Assembly: GCF_964204865.1 (NCBI RefSeq)
Contig: NC_135258.1
Coordinates: forward strand, 12,701,001-12,765,000
Origin: Styela clava
Taxonomy: Eukaryota; Chordata; Ascidiacea; Stolidobranchia; Styelidae
Direction of reading: 5' to 3'
DNA length: 64,000 nucleotides
Under the pieces are notes generated by a model. It made no database searches. It saw only the letters and a list, made by a program, of their open reading frames with translations, and was not told the origin of the DNA. Made by a program: the position numbers and the translations under genes. Below, piece by piece: positions 48,695 through 61,400 of the stretch (position 1 is the stretch's first letter; every line of letters begins with the position of its first letter).

Positions 48695-51202
48695 ATTTAA
48701 GTCTCAATTAATCTCGATTGATTTCCCAAGAAATTACAACTTAGAAATCGGATCATATGAAATCATTCAATTATCACAAAGATTCAAGTATGATCATAGT
48801 TATTATCGAATGTTTATCATTAATATAAGGAGAAATTAATACTAAATGATAAAAAAAAATATTATGGTAACATTTTAAATTTGAAACAATAGTAATTAGT
48901 TAAATGAGTTTTCTAGGTCAGTTAATATAGAAATTTGTTAATGCTCCAAAGTGCATCAGCTGATACCACATGTGAAAGTTGACCAGCTGCTTCTCTTGCT
49001 TTTATAAAATACTGATCAGTTTTTAAATATACCTATATGATATACAATGAAGTTTGATGAATTGATGTTGCATTTTACTCTAGGGTGAATGTGCGTAGGC
49101 AACCTTACTATGTGTAGAAATTATGCTTCTCGAACTATACTAGAAAGAAAATCTTCCCTAAAAATACTTGTCTAATTATGATTACACATAACTGAATCTT
49201 GTGTTAACCACTGTGAACACAATTAGCTGTGCTGCATGTACGCATATTATGCTGATCTTTATCGGGATGAAATCAATACCATGCTTCTAGCAGACCGATA
49301 AAATCGCTACAAGGGTTAAAAAAAGAGCATTAGCTTTAATATTCTTCACCATATATATCAGCATTATACATTAACTATTCAATAATTCATGAAAGTAAAA
49401 TGGTATGAATAATGAAGGTCACAACACTATATGTCTTCTCTTTTGTCAAAACTTATTGAAGTCCATGATGAAGTCTATCACTATGAAGGAGAAATTTGTC
49501 TGGATTATGAAACATAATATACCTTTTATATTCCAAATTCTTTGACATTGTATGAGATAACTCTGATGGTAATATTATTATTATAGTCACAACACACAAT
49601 ACACCTTTTTTGTGGATTAATAGATATCAATGTCTATAATATAATACAGATGTCAGCATAGATATTTGAAATCATAAATACAGGGTTTCATGAAGTCCCT
49701 TTACAATTTCAATGTTGTTTTTTAATCAGTAATTGTTAAAGTATTTTTACTTTATTCAATACATCTGTGGAGGCCAAAACAATATACGGTATCGATATAT
49801 TCCTTTTGCAATTAAAAAATTTAAAAGACTTTATGGACCACCTATCCTATATATCAATTGGTAATGGCTATTGTTTAGAAATCGCTGCTATAAGTAGAGG
49901 TAGAAAAAAAAATTGGCACAAGTAAAATGAATACGCTCAACTAGAATAAAAACATTTCCCTCCATATAGAAATATGAACTCCTGCTAAAATTAACTGTAT
50001 GTCACATTTTTAATCAAACGTTTGCAATGATTATACTGTAAAATATGAAATAGAGGATGAATATGAGCTTAAAAAATTAGATGAATATACATCTGAAAAA
50101 ATTAGATATGGGCATTTTAACACCAATAGTGTTAGCTGTGATTAAGGTATGTGATTAAATCCATATTGATTACCACTACCGGCTTTAGCTTACATATGGC
50201 AAGGAAGTATTATCACCGCTTAGAATCACAAATCATGTTAGAAAATTGATCCATTGAATTGTAAGTCAAATCTAATAAAAAAGAAGGATGTACCAATGAA
50301 GCAGATGTATAGAATATAATATTAAATAATTTACACCAATCACTTCAGAATTATTACAGAGATATCAAAGCATTTAAAAGCCAAATCATGAAGTAGTACC
50401 TGGTGTTGAAGAAAGATAAATATTCAGTTATACTGAATCTTTCTAATATAATACATTTTAATAAAGAATGGGTTTGAAGCAATCAAGGAACATGAAAGTA
50501 TAAATTTATACAGTATGATATGATTATAAGTTTATTTCGAAGGCATTATCAGCATAACATGACATGATTAGGCCCTCAACAACAAAATTTGATCGATAAC
50601 TTGATTGATAAAATATGACAGAGACAGAGAGACTCAGATTATGATAAGCTTCAAAAAATTCATAACACATTATATTAAAATGCTCTTTACATCTTACATT
50701 CGGCCTTATAAATTTTTATAAAATGTCTTAAAGAAAATTAGAATCAAATTGATCCAAAAATAAATTTCCATAGGTTTGAAAGATCAGAGAAACTATTCTT
50801 GTACATTCGATTGCAAATTTATTTTCCAATTTATTACTGAATTTTGTTGATACAAAGCAATTAGAAAGTAAACCATCAAATTTTTGTCAATCCTATCATG
50901 GATTTTTTTTTCATTTTCTTAATACTCTCTCAATCCACCTCTCAAACCTAAAGCCAAAACAAGATGTGCACCAGTGATTAGGAATTTGATGCATCTTTTT
51001 TATATTGGGGCCATAGTCATGTTTTCAAACTCACCATGGTTGCAGGTAATGTATAAATTTTAAATTCCTTGAAGCCAGGAATCAAATTTCAGACTTCGCA
51101 AGTATTCTCAACAAATAATTAAAAAAAGCTTAAATAATTCAAAGATTTTTTTCCTTAAATCGGATTATTTTTCCAGAGGAATTCAATGATGACGGTATAG
51201 AG
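48695..51202. other. Intergenic, WDR17 upstream region; no gene supported
   Basis: Strongly AT-rich, with only short open frames in all six phases. It presumably includes the WDR17 5'UTR and promoter. No repeat with defined ends was recognised. Confidence 0.5.
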
Positions 51203-51769
51203 GGTCTTACTACTTACTGAATAGAGCGCAGAAGAGAGGGAATGAGCACGGAACAGCGCAGAAGAGATGGAAACATTTTTCTTCATTATTTATTAGCGTC
51301 TGAAATTTTAAACAATTGGATAGGAAACAGTATACAGTGGTAGGGAATGATCACGAATTTATATCAATAATCTTCAACATCTTTAAATACCCCAACATGA
51401 CGCACCCTAACCTGGTACACATACTGTGTTCAGGTTGTGCGTCATCTTGGTGCACATACTTCATGACGCACCCTAACCTGGTACACATACTGTGTTCAGG
51501 TTGTGCGCCATCTTGGTGCACATACTTCTGGAGTTCCAAAATTTTTTTGATTTTGCTTATTGGTGTGCTCATATTACGTCATGTGAGGTTATTTAAAGAT
51601 GTTAAAGATTACTGATATAAACTCGTGATCATTCCCTACTACTGCATACTGTTTCCCATCAAATTGTTTAAAATTTCACGGACGCCAATGAATAATGAAA
51701 GAAAAATGTTTCCCTCTTTTCCGCGCTGTTTCGTGCTCTTCTGCGCTCTATTCAGTAAGTAGTAAGACC
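51203..51769. mobile_element. 567-bp foldback element with ~190-bp inverted arms
   Basis: The left arm starting GGTCTTACTACTTACTGAAT (51203) is mirrored by the right arm ending with its complement (51769). Pairing continues through AGAGCGCAGAAGAG, AAACATTTTTCTT, TTTAAACAATT and GGGAATGATCACGA to about 51390. The centre carries the tandem palindromic-MITE dimer at 51396. No target duplication is evident. Confidence 0.75.
51396..51527. repeat. Tandem dimer (2 x 66 bp) of the palindromic MITE unit
   Basis: Two head-to-tail copies beginning CATGACGCACCCTAACCTGG, at 51396-51461 and 51462-51527. They differ at one clear position (GCGTCATC versus GCGCCATC). Only the second is followed by the family end CTGGAG. 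Each unit is the right half of the palindrome seen at 38051. Confidence 0.85.
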
Positions 51770-54700
51770 GCGTTTTGGATTGCGCTTCTTTGTAGTTTTT
51801 TGCGCAACCTCATTTTACCGTACTCTATTTTTTTTACCAATATTGAGGGACAACATATCTAGACGTTCCCGAAAGAAGGGGTGTTTGTTCATCGGTAAAA
51901 TGGGATTCTTTGAAACGAGACAATGTTTCTTAATCTGTAAAGTGTGCTGTACTGAGGGGTGTGGATGCTCAATAAAACATTTATATTATAGTCTACTGGA
52001 TCATAAAATTAACAAAATACCTTAAATTTACATATAGTTTGAACACTTTGAAGCAAAATGCAATGTGGCAAAAATTATCTTTTATAATAGGCCTACCCTA
52101 TCCTATATATTATAATATCTATCCTATAATAAAAATTGAAATCCAATAGCCTACCTGAATCCGGGCTACCTTCATACTTTTGGCCTGCTCTATACTGTTT
52201 GCTATGGCTATGGGCAGTCTAACTAATACAAGAATGTCCCGATTGAGTCCCAGTATATATACTGTAACAAGCCAGATTCACAATATGTAACCACAACAAA
52301 CAGGCAAACGTAACTCACAGACACTGAGCTTAAAAAAGCAACGTTAGGAAGAGCACCGCAGAGAATGTTTACCAAATCAAAACCAGGACAACGGTTGAAC
52401 GAGGAGTCGGAATTAATATTCGGTTCACTTCGGAATGGCATATTATCGTAAGTACCGTAGTAGAAGTGGCAAACGGCCAAGCTAATTTTTTCTAGCAGTA
52501 CAATTTAATAATATGTAAACTACGAGAAAAAAGATAAGCATGCAGTTTTACTTGGAGCGCGGGAACTAAAGCTGGTTATAAAGCAGCGACACCCAAAATT
52601 TTAATGCCCAACTGAAAAAAATCGTAGATTTAAATGTCGCACTACCGGTACTGTTAATGTCGGTGATGGTTTTGGTAGATTAAAGTACAGATGTGTACCG
52701 GTAACGGATAATAAGCAGTATTGGTAAAATTCCCTGAAGAACTTCGTCTTAAATCAATGTTTAGTTACCATAGTTTATTCATTACCCCAGCTATAAACAT
52801 CAAACGAAATGATCCCCCTTTTGGCTACCGAATGGGGATCAAAATTATTCTTTATATGATTTGCGTTGACTTGCTTTGTTTGCTTAAGTTGATCTTTTAC
52901 TATTGGTTTATAGTTGCATGGCATAATCGCTTATAAACTATAATACTGTTATACTATAATATATATTTTTAGACTTGCAAAATTTATCAGCCTAAAATCC
53001 TTTTTTCTTTGTATTTATTGTTGGTCGTTTTTCCTAATGATGATTTGTTTCACCCTATACAGTATACCAAACTTCCATCCACAAAAATAAATTCAATGAA
53101 TTTTAAAATTCATTTGGTTAATTCCCATATCCTGTTTCTGATCAGATTATTGGACACGTAGTGGACATAACGATCGTTTCAATATTATGTTGTTGTTGTT
53201 CTTGTTGTTCTTGTTGTTGTTCTTGTTCTTTGACACGTTTTTAAAAAGTCGCTTTTCTCTTCGAATACTGGACCAATTGCTTTGAAATTTTCAGTGGTTG
53301 AAGATAAAATTTTTCTCCAGAAGGCTATTACTTTTTTTTCGCTATGACGTCATCAAAATCATTGCCATTGGGTGGCGCTACGTGTCCATATATTTGAGCA
53401 TAGCTCTCTTGTTTCTGTATATAATTTATTTAGTCTTTTATATATATATATATATAACTCTACTAAGAGTTCATATTGTAACACAGAACCTGTCTCAATT
53501 TATTTATTAAAAACTAGCATTGGGTGGTAACTGACTCAGATGTCGTATCGTTATCACCATGTATCATCATGTTTTCTGGTTTGACGAAAAAATAAATTCT
53601 CTCTCTCTCTCTCACACTTATTTGCAATGAAATCTGAATTCGCACGGGATCACAATACTTGAACCGGGACCATTTAGTCAGAAAGGAAGCAGCAAAAGTA
53701 TGAAATGTAAACTGCCAACCAATTCCAATGTTTCATATAAAGACTTGGCATTTAAATGATTTCAAATGTCACCAGCCTAAATGAAAAACGTGCCATTATC
53801 TGCGTACTGATTGTTCTAACAATGCTAAGAACAAAAAAGGTAACCGGGTTAAAAGTACGATATGGAAAATGCAAATAATGATGAATATAAAAAGAAGCGA
53901 CAGATGAAGTGGACTAACAGAGACTGTACAGAAAAAAACAGCGTCCCAGTAAATAAACCCACGTCTGGGTGTAAATTGTCGGTTGCTCAAGCCTCTTGTG
54001 TGGTGTTTTATAACAAATTCCCAGCAAACATTTTTAAATGTATTTATACTTTTCTGAAGTAAAATGAGGATTTTAACTTGTGCGAATTTCACACTGTTGA
54101 TGAAAATTTATGACTACTCTTACACCCTGGCTTAAACAGCAAGAAGTCTACAAATCCTTACTCATAATGTGTCTCGAATACCAAGACACATTATATCCAC
54201 TGTAGCGAGTCAAGGATCATGATGGGAATATCATCTTAATTTTACGGATCCCTTAGCATCAGATTATAACAGCAAACTTAACAGTACATTAGCGTTTGGG
54301 GATGTAGATTGTAGACAAGACAGCTCACATTTTCATGTTTTCACACGACTATACCATCAAAATCAACACACCCATGTACAAGCATGCGAAGTTTACTCTA
54401 TATTACATGCATATAATTCATAATAACATAGAAAAATATAAGAAATATTCTGTTTTCCTCAGTACAAAACAAACAGTAGGGATAGCATCGGTTGACCCGT
54501 CTAAAAATTGAGAACAGACAAAAAAAATTACAGTGAACAGTCTCGTTCTAGGACTACTTATCAATTATCAATACCTACTACCTATGTGCCTGTTACATAT
54601 ACATGCATAAAATGGGCAACTTCACAAGGTTTAGCTATTGCACGGCTTTATACAGTGCAGAATCGTTAGTGTCAGGTACATTGTTTAAACCAATCGGTAA

Positions 54701-54800
54701 ACGATGAGCAGTGAGTATCGTAGGCTTGAAAAAAATATAAAAAACTTGTAAAACAAAACAACACCTAATCTAAGTGCACTTTTCACAAAAGAGTGAGTCT
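51770..54800. other. Intergenic, no gene supported
   Basis: Contains simple repeats (TTG/TTC-rich at about 53189-53232, TA run at about 53430-53457, CT run at about 53598-53614). None of its short open frames matches a family I recognise. Confidence 0.5.
53189..53232. repeat. TTG/TTC microsatellite
   Basis: Irregular array of TTG and TTC triplets over about 44 bp. Confidence 0.8.
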
Positions 54801-54901
54801 GGATCTCCAGAAATATACGCACCAAGATGGCGCACAACCTGAACATAATATGCGTGTACCGGTTAGGATTCAGGTTGTGCGACATCTTGGTGCGCATACT
54901 T
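54801..54901. mobile_element. Palindromic 101-bp MITE with perfect 8-bp target duplication
   Basis: The arms begin GGATCTCCAGAAATATACGC and end TTGGTGCGCATACTT. The exact duplication gtgagtct flanks them (54793-54800 and 54902-54909). Its loop carries GTGTACCGGTTAGGATTCAG, the reverse of the loop at 38051. Confidence 0.85.
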
Positions 54902-55430
54902 GTGAGTCTACTATATAAAAAGTATTTCTATTCATTGAATGTGAAATGAAGAATTGAAAAGTATCATAATATGCTGGCAAAAATTTCCTGAAATTGAAAA
55001 GTTAACATTTGGTAGATTTCTTGTTTTGAATGCACTAGCTTGATTTTTCTACGAATGGTAGCTCATTTGAATATAACGCAATGGTATAAACATTTTAAGT
55101 TCATAATTAAAACCAGAGACAGCAATGATAAAATTGTTTATCCTAAATACACTATTCGGTTTATTTTTTCACTCAGCTTGGAATAATTCTAATAAACTTG
55201 TTCTGTAAGCCCAAATATAGAAGTTATAAAATATAATGAAAAAACTAAAGCCCTCGAACAAATTCACATAAGTTGCCAAATCATACTTGATAACTGGAAT
55301 GAATAATTGATTCTATCACTACTATAAAAAAAAATCTAAACATTCATAACATTTAAAAAGCATATTGGAAACAATAGCAAATAATATTCTATTTGAGAGG
55401 CATAATTTGGCACAAATTTTCACATGCGCC

Positions 55431-55436
55431 TTTATT
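55431..55436 (-). terminator. Candidate poly(A) signal for SPATA18
   Basis: AATAAA on the minus strand, about 58 nt after the SPATA18 stop codon. Further candidates occur downstream, for example at 55160-55165. Confidence 0.35.
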
Positions 55437-55493
55437 AGTTCAACGATCAACTTTGGATTGATTATAATTCAGGGAATGAGTTTTCTTCTATTT

Positions 55494-58400
55494 TTAATAT
55501 CTTCCTCTTGATGTACTTCGGCCTCTATCTCGACTCTGAATATAGAATTCAAGAATATTGTTCACAACACTAGGCAAACTTAATATAAAACAAGAGGGCA
55601 ATGCTTGAATACATGAACAATAAGGTTGCGCATCAGTACTGGTAGACATTCACTGTAGCTGAGCAACAAGTTTGATGAAAAAGTGTTCCCATATTATATA
55701 AAAAGTGTTTCTATGAATTAAAATAAAACAGCAAATTTTGAGTGAAATATGGCGTCCACTATGACTCATCGAAACTTCGTAATAGCAGCATCGAAAAAAA
55801 AAGTAATAGCTTTCTAGCAGCTTCAACCATCTCCAAGTACTAAAAATTTAAAATCGATAAGACTAATCATAGTAGAGGGAAGAGACAACAATAACCCCAA
55901 CAAAACCAGAATTCATCAATATGATTCATATGAACATTTCATGTTCTCTAATATATTCTCATACCAGACTGCTGCGTGACAGGCGAGAACTACTTCGGAG
56001 AGGGCTTGGAGATCTGCTTCTTCTGGGAGACGATAGCTAGGAATTTAATTTAATATTTCAAAAATTTCAGGTATATTAAAAATTGATAGCATTTTAGCAT
56101 AGCATTTTAAAACCTCTTACAATTAAGACAATAATTTAAATGTTGAATAGTGAATCCAGCTTAAAGAATCCTATGTCTTAAACCAGTTTTTCCTGAACTA
56201 TGGGTCGAAACCCAAAAGTGGGTCGCCTGAAAATCTTCCTGGGTCACCTATTTTTCCAACAAAGACTCAAAAATTACAGATTTAATTTTTTAGTAAATTC
56301 TAATGTTTATTTCATATTTGGTATTGAAGGGTTGCTCCATAAAAACACAACATGCCGTTCAGTATTTGAGCATATTCTTCGGTCGTGAGACTAGATATGG
56401 GTCACTTAAAAAAAGATTGAAAACCACTGTGCTAAACTACATTTTTTATTATGAAATGTTTGATATTTGATTCATTGAACATCATTAAAAATTTATTAAG
56501 AATCAGAATAGATAAGTGGCAAAGTAAGTGGATAGATAAGTGGAAAAAATTGTTTATACAGAATGTACTGATATATAACTAAAAACTAATACCACACATC
56601 TAATAAAATAGTATTTCGATAATTCTATATGCTAGAAAAACTGATTAATAAAAAATATCACTTACTGCACCACGTCTTGTGCAAGCTTCTCCTTTGATTA
56701 GAGGGCAATCACCTTCCATCAATGTTGGCCAGATATGATAAGCTACCAGCGGTGCACTGTACTCGCTATCATAACTGCGACGATATCTGAATGCAAAAAA
56801 TAGTCAGACATTCACCGCTCATAATACCCACTATTGTGTTATGACATATACCAGGGATGGCAAACCTTTTTCAATGAATGGGTCAAAAAATATATTTTTA
56901 TCGCGGAACAGAATAGAGTAGGTCACAGATATATATTCAATGTTTATGTCTATAGGAAACTTCCGAAACAAATCTTATCTTCTCTTGGTGTAGTTTTGGG
57001 CTTTATTTATGCAGCACTTCTATCAGGGACTTTTTATGGCTCTCGATTTTATGAAATTAGAGTACGAAAACACGCAGATGAGTTAACGAAAACGTTTAGG
57101 ATGATGCGGCAAATTATTTTACGGTTCCAAAGGGTTTGGGGGAAATTCCATTCTGATAGTGTTATATTATCGATCAGCTTTCAACCACATTAGGGCATTT
57201 TGTACCGCCCCATTGTTATTTCAGATTTCTAAGTTTTCATTTCAAGTCTGAAAGATTTTGTTTTCTCAACCGCATTGTAGGCGAGATACTAATAAACTGC
57301 AAAGTAGCATCTGGTTCTCGTATAACCCCTAAAACAGTCTGCAAATGGACCTCCGAAAGAGACGAAATGTTGCGAGAAATAAACAGATCAATTGCATTGT
57401 TATGTCATAAACGATCTCAGAGCCAATAGCTGAATAATGTTACACAGCGATGCAGAGTGCAGACACGGCATCCAGATTAGGAGTTTTGAAAATTACCATA
57501 CCGGCCCGAAAATTAACAATTTGAGTATGAGCGATCGCAGCCCTGGCTACCAAACTGACGGTGCAATATAATAGTTGAGTTATTGTTAAATTAATTTAAG
57601 GCCGGTTTGATCAATTTTTATCACTGTTATATAGCATTTTATTTTGTTCGTGCCTTGGCGGGTCACGAATAAAACGCGGTGGGTCAGTGGTTCGCCATCC
57701 CTGATATATACATACACATTTGGCTGCCATAAACCTGATTATTACCATATTTATACAATGATATAAATTTAATTTCAGTATAGAGAACATTAAACATTAT
57801 GATCATTGTTGAAATATATCTCGTCCAATTTTAAACCATAGTGTAGAGAGCTAATATTATTTGTATAAATACTAACTTGGCATCAGAAAAAAGTTCTCCA
57901 TCAGTAGCCAAAGGAACATCAAGAGGAGGTTCAAGAGCTTGCATTGCGTAAGCAACTCGACACACTTCACGAATAAAAGGGCTGAGAAGAGAGAAGTCAC
58001 ATTCCGGTGGGAAAGAAATTTTCGGATTCACATTCATTGAGCGAATGACACTCTGATAAAACAAAAATAAATCAAAAATTATTGTAGCAAGCCAACAGTA
58101 ATTACTGTGCATAATAATTTTTATTATTGTATTCGACCAGAGTTATTCAAATGGCGGACCGAGGTACGAATCCAGATCTTCCAAGTATTCGATTCGGACC
58201 GCAACCTATATATTATTTTGGATCATTGGCCCACTTTGGATATGTGACGGTTACCTTTTGTTAAATGACTTTTACAGTATTAAAAGTTATTTTATAATTT
58301 GCTCATATTTGCACTGGACTATATAGGAAAAAACTGTAACATCATAACAAACAATGCAAATAGCGCTATCTTGATTAGCAAATAATCATTGGCTGCGCGA

Positions 58401-61400
58401 AAAGTGTGCATTTGGGGATGTCAAAATATAATTTCAGAAAAGACCAGACCCCAGTAACTTTGCAGTTTTGTGTACGAATCTTAGGTAAAAATAGTTGAGT
58501 AGCCCTGCACTAAGCTATGCTGATGTCACAAGTTAAATATATCAAATTCCTGAACCTCAGGTTAAGATAAAGGGAGTAAGCAAAAAATTTTCATCCTTAT
58601 GAATTATATGTATATAAGAGTCTGCTTGTCAGAAGCCTTGTTACGATCAAGAGGAAATTCATGAAAAAGTGATACAACATTCAGTAGTACAGGTAGTTTT
58701 AGTGTTTTTCTTTTGGAATTGAATGTTTCATTAGTTCGTGAAAGCTTTTAAAAATAAGCAGCGCCATTAGTTCTGTTACATATACAATAACATCTTACAT
58801 CAACGCTTGACTCAAGATCATGCAAGTCAAGGTTTCTGACGATGTAGTCATTAACTGCATCTTCCAATTCTCCTGGTCCGGTATGAATCGGAGAAAGGAG
58901 TCTGCGAGCACGAAGGCGGAATGAGCGGTAAGCCATCTTTGCAACATGGAAAGATTCGCATGTGGCAATAAAGAGGATTCTCTTTACCATTTCATCATCA
59001 TCAACAAATCTTCGAAGACGATCCTATCAAAAATAAAAATATATATATAAAATGTGAAAGCAAATTAACAGGTATCGTCAATTTATAACAATCAAATGAA
59101 GTGAACCGAAATGACCCAAGAACATTCCGCTAGTTTTTACAATTTAAAATAGTTTGTATCATGACAAACCTGCATGTCCAATCTATCGATAGCATAGAGG
59201 TCGTTGAATCTAGCTACAAGTCTTGAGTGTCTGATAGAATTAGTCAATTCTGCATGAGTAGGTGAGATGAGTGGAGAAAGAGGAATTCTTCTTGAAGGAC
59301 TGAAATAAGTATTGGTGGTTTACCTTGGAATCTCAAAATTTCACTACCATTATGTGGATTAAGATTTTCCTCATGAGTAAATAGAAAAATTGAAAACTAT
59401 AGTAGATGAAAGTATGTATAATTCAATGAATACGTGTTTACTTAACTCAGTTAGAAAATCAATCATCTTTATACCAATAAAACTCAAACTTCCTTTGTAT
59501 TATGAGCAAAGGACACAAAGGGCATACTTGAATATTTCTTTAGTATAGTCAATCATGCATGGTATATTGGAGACCTAATATAATTATGTATTTAACATTA
59601 AATCATGTATGATCCATGATTGATTGATTATAATGAAACACTGATAAGAAATTTACTTGAATAGAAGCCCAAATTTTAGGTCTCCACCAGAACAAAGGAA
59701 ACTAGTTTTATTTCTGTTATTTTGACTTTGTTGCGAGTCAGATTTAGCTGGTTAGGACTTTTGGTCGCTTCAATAGAAGAACAAGTCATTGTTAGTAATT
59801 GTTATTTTTACCTTGGTGATCTTGCTCTTGATGGGCTAACACTTCTTGCTCTGCGTAAACTAAAAACAAATAAAGAAATTGTACTTTAAATTGCAAAAAG
59901 TATCATTGATATGGGAAAAACAGCACAATGCTTGCTTATTTAACATTGGACAGGTCGAACACAACATGAAAATACTGTTGGGATAAAATAATGTTTTTGT
60001 AATATCATCAAACACTGTTGTTTATCTCATGTACTACTTTTGGAGGGTGCTTTTCTATAAAAGTTAAGTAAACAAAAATATCCCATGTTGCAATTATTTA
60101 AAGTCAATAAAATCTAGCCTGACCCAATTTTTACCAAATTAATAAGTATTTTTTAAAAAATAAAAAATGACCTGTTTTGTAGGATTTCCTTTTCACCCCT
60201 CAAGTTTGAAATTTCATCACGAAGAAATCGAACTTGTCTCTCAAAATCACCTAATTCATCAACTTGTCTTTTGTATTTCTTTGATTCCTCTCTGGATAGA
60301 CGGAGACTGACAAAAAAAATGAAATATGAATAATTGGGTGACACATTTAAAGTATGAAAGGGTAGAATAGCACTTTGTACGAAATGATCCTTCCTATAAA
60401 GCAAATAGATAAAAATTCACTACATCAAAATTATACATTTGTTAAAAAAAAACACTACAAATCAAATCAAAATAAATCAACATACTCAGCTCTCAGATTA
60501 ACTATTTCTTCTTCCGTCGCAAGTAAAGTTCCTCCGGATTCTACTTTTGTTTGTTCAAGTTCGGCTTCACTTGAATTTAATCTGGTTAGTAAACAACATG
60601 CACATGCCAACTAAGTGGGTTAAATTCAAAACAAAAAATGAAAACACAAATTCAAAATATCAACAAATGTAGGAGTGTTTTATTCATATTGATACAGAAT
60701 ATCTGAAACAGACTTAAATCAATGAAATTTACAAAATTGAATATTTCCTTCTTCACTAACTCTGCAAGATTGAATGTCTGGTGATTTTACATATGATGCT
60801 TATTAATGCATTTTGCTCTCAAAAAGGCCGTATATAAGCATCCACTGATATCTAATAATATATAAAGAACTACTTTTATTTGCCTTCGCATTTTATTGCA
60901 CCCTGGGTGGGGTGTATGAGATATGAATCCTAGATGTGTAATCTGTGATTTGACACATAATATAATAGAAAGTACATTGACAATCAAATGTGAGAAATTC
61001 CAGTTTGCTAAACTGGTGTTTTCGTTAATTTGAACTAGTGCAAACTCTATTCATTGAAACCAGTATTAATTAAAATTACTATCAAAAAATAATCACGGCA
61101 GTACTTACTTATCCACAGTGTTGTCCAAGTCGTCTTTCGAGAGTCTCAATTCAGCTTCAAGTTGTGCAATCTTGCGATCTTTTTCCACAGATTCCTAGAA
61201 TTATACACAAAATAGAAGTTAAAATAAACTCTTAAGTGAAAATTGAAAAAAAAAATGAAGCATGGGGACTGTCATGCGGCAAATTGAGATTGCACAATAA
61301 AATAATAGACAAAAAAAAGATTATTTTTAATATATAGGCCTATATCACATTTTATCCCATTGTTCAACAATAGTTCATATATAAATTCCCAGCATTATTA

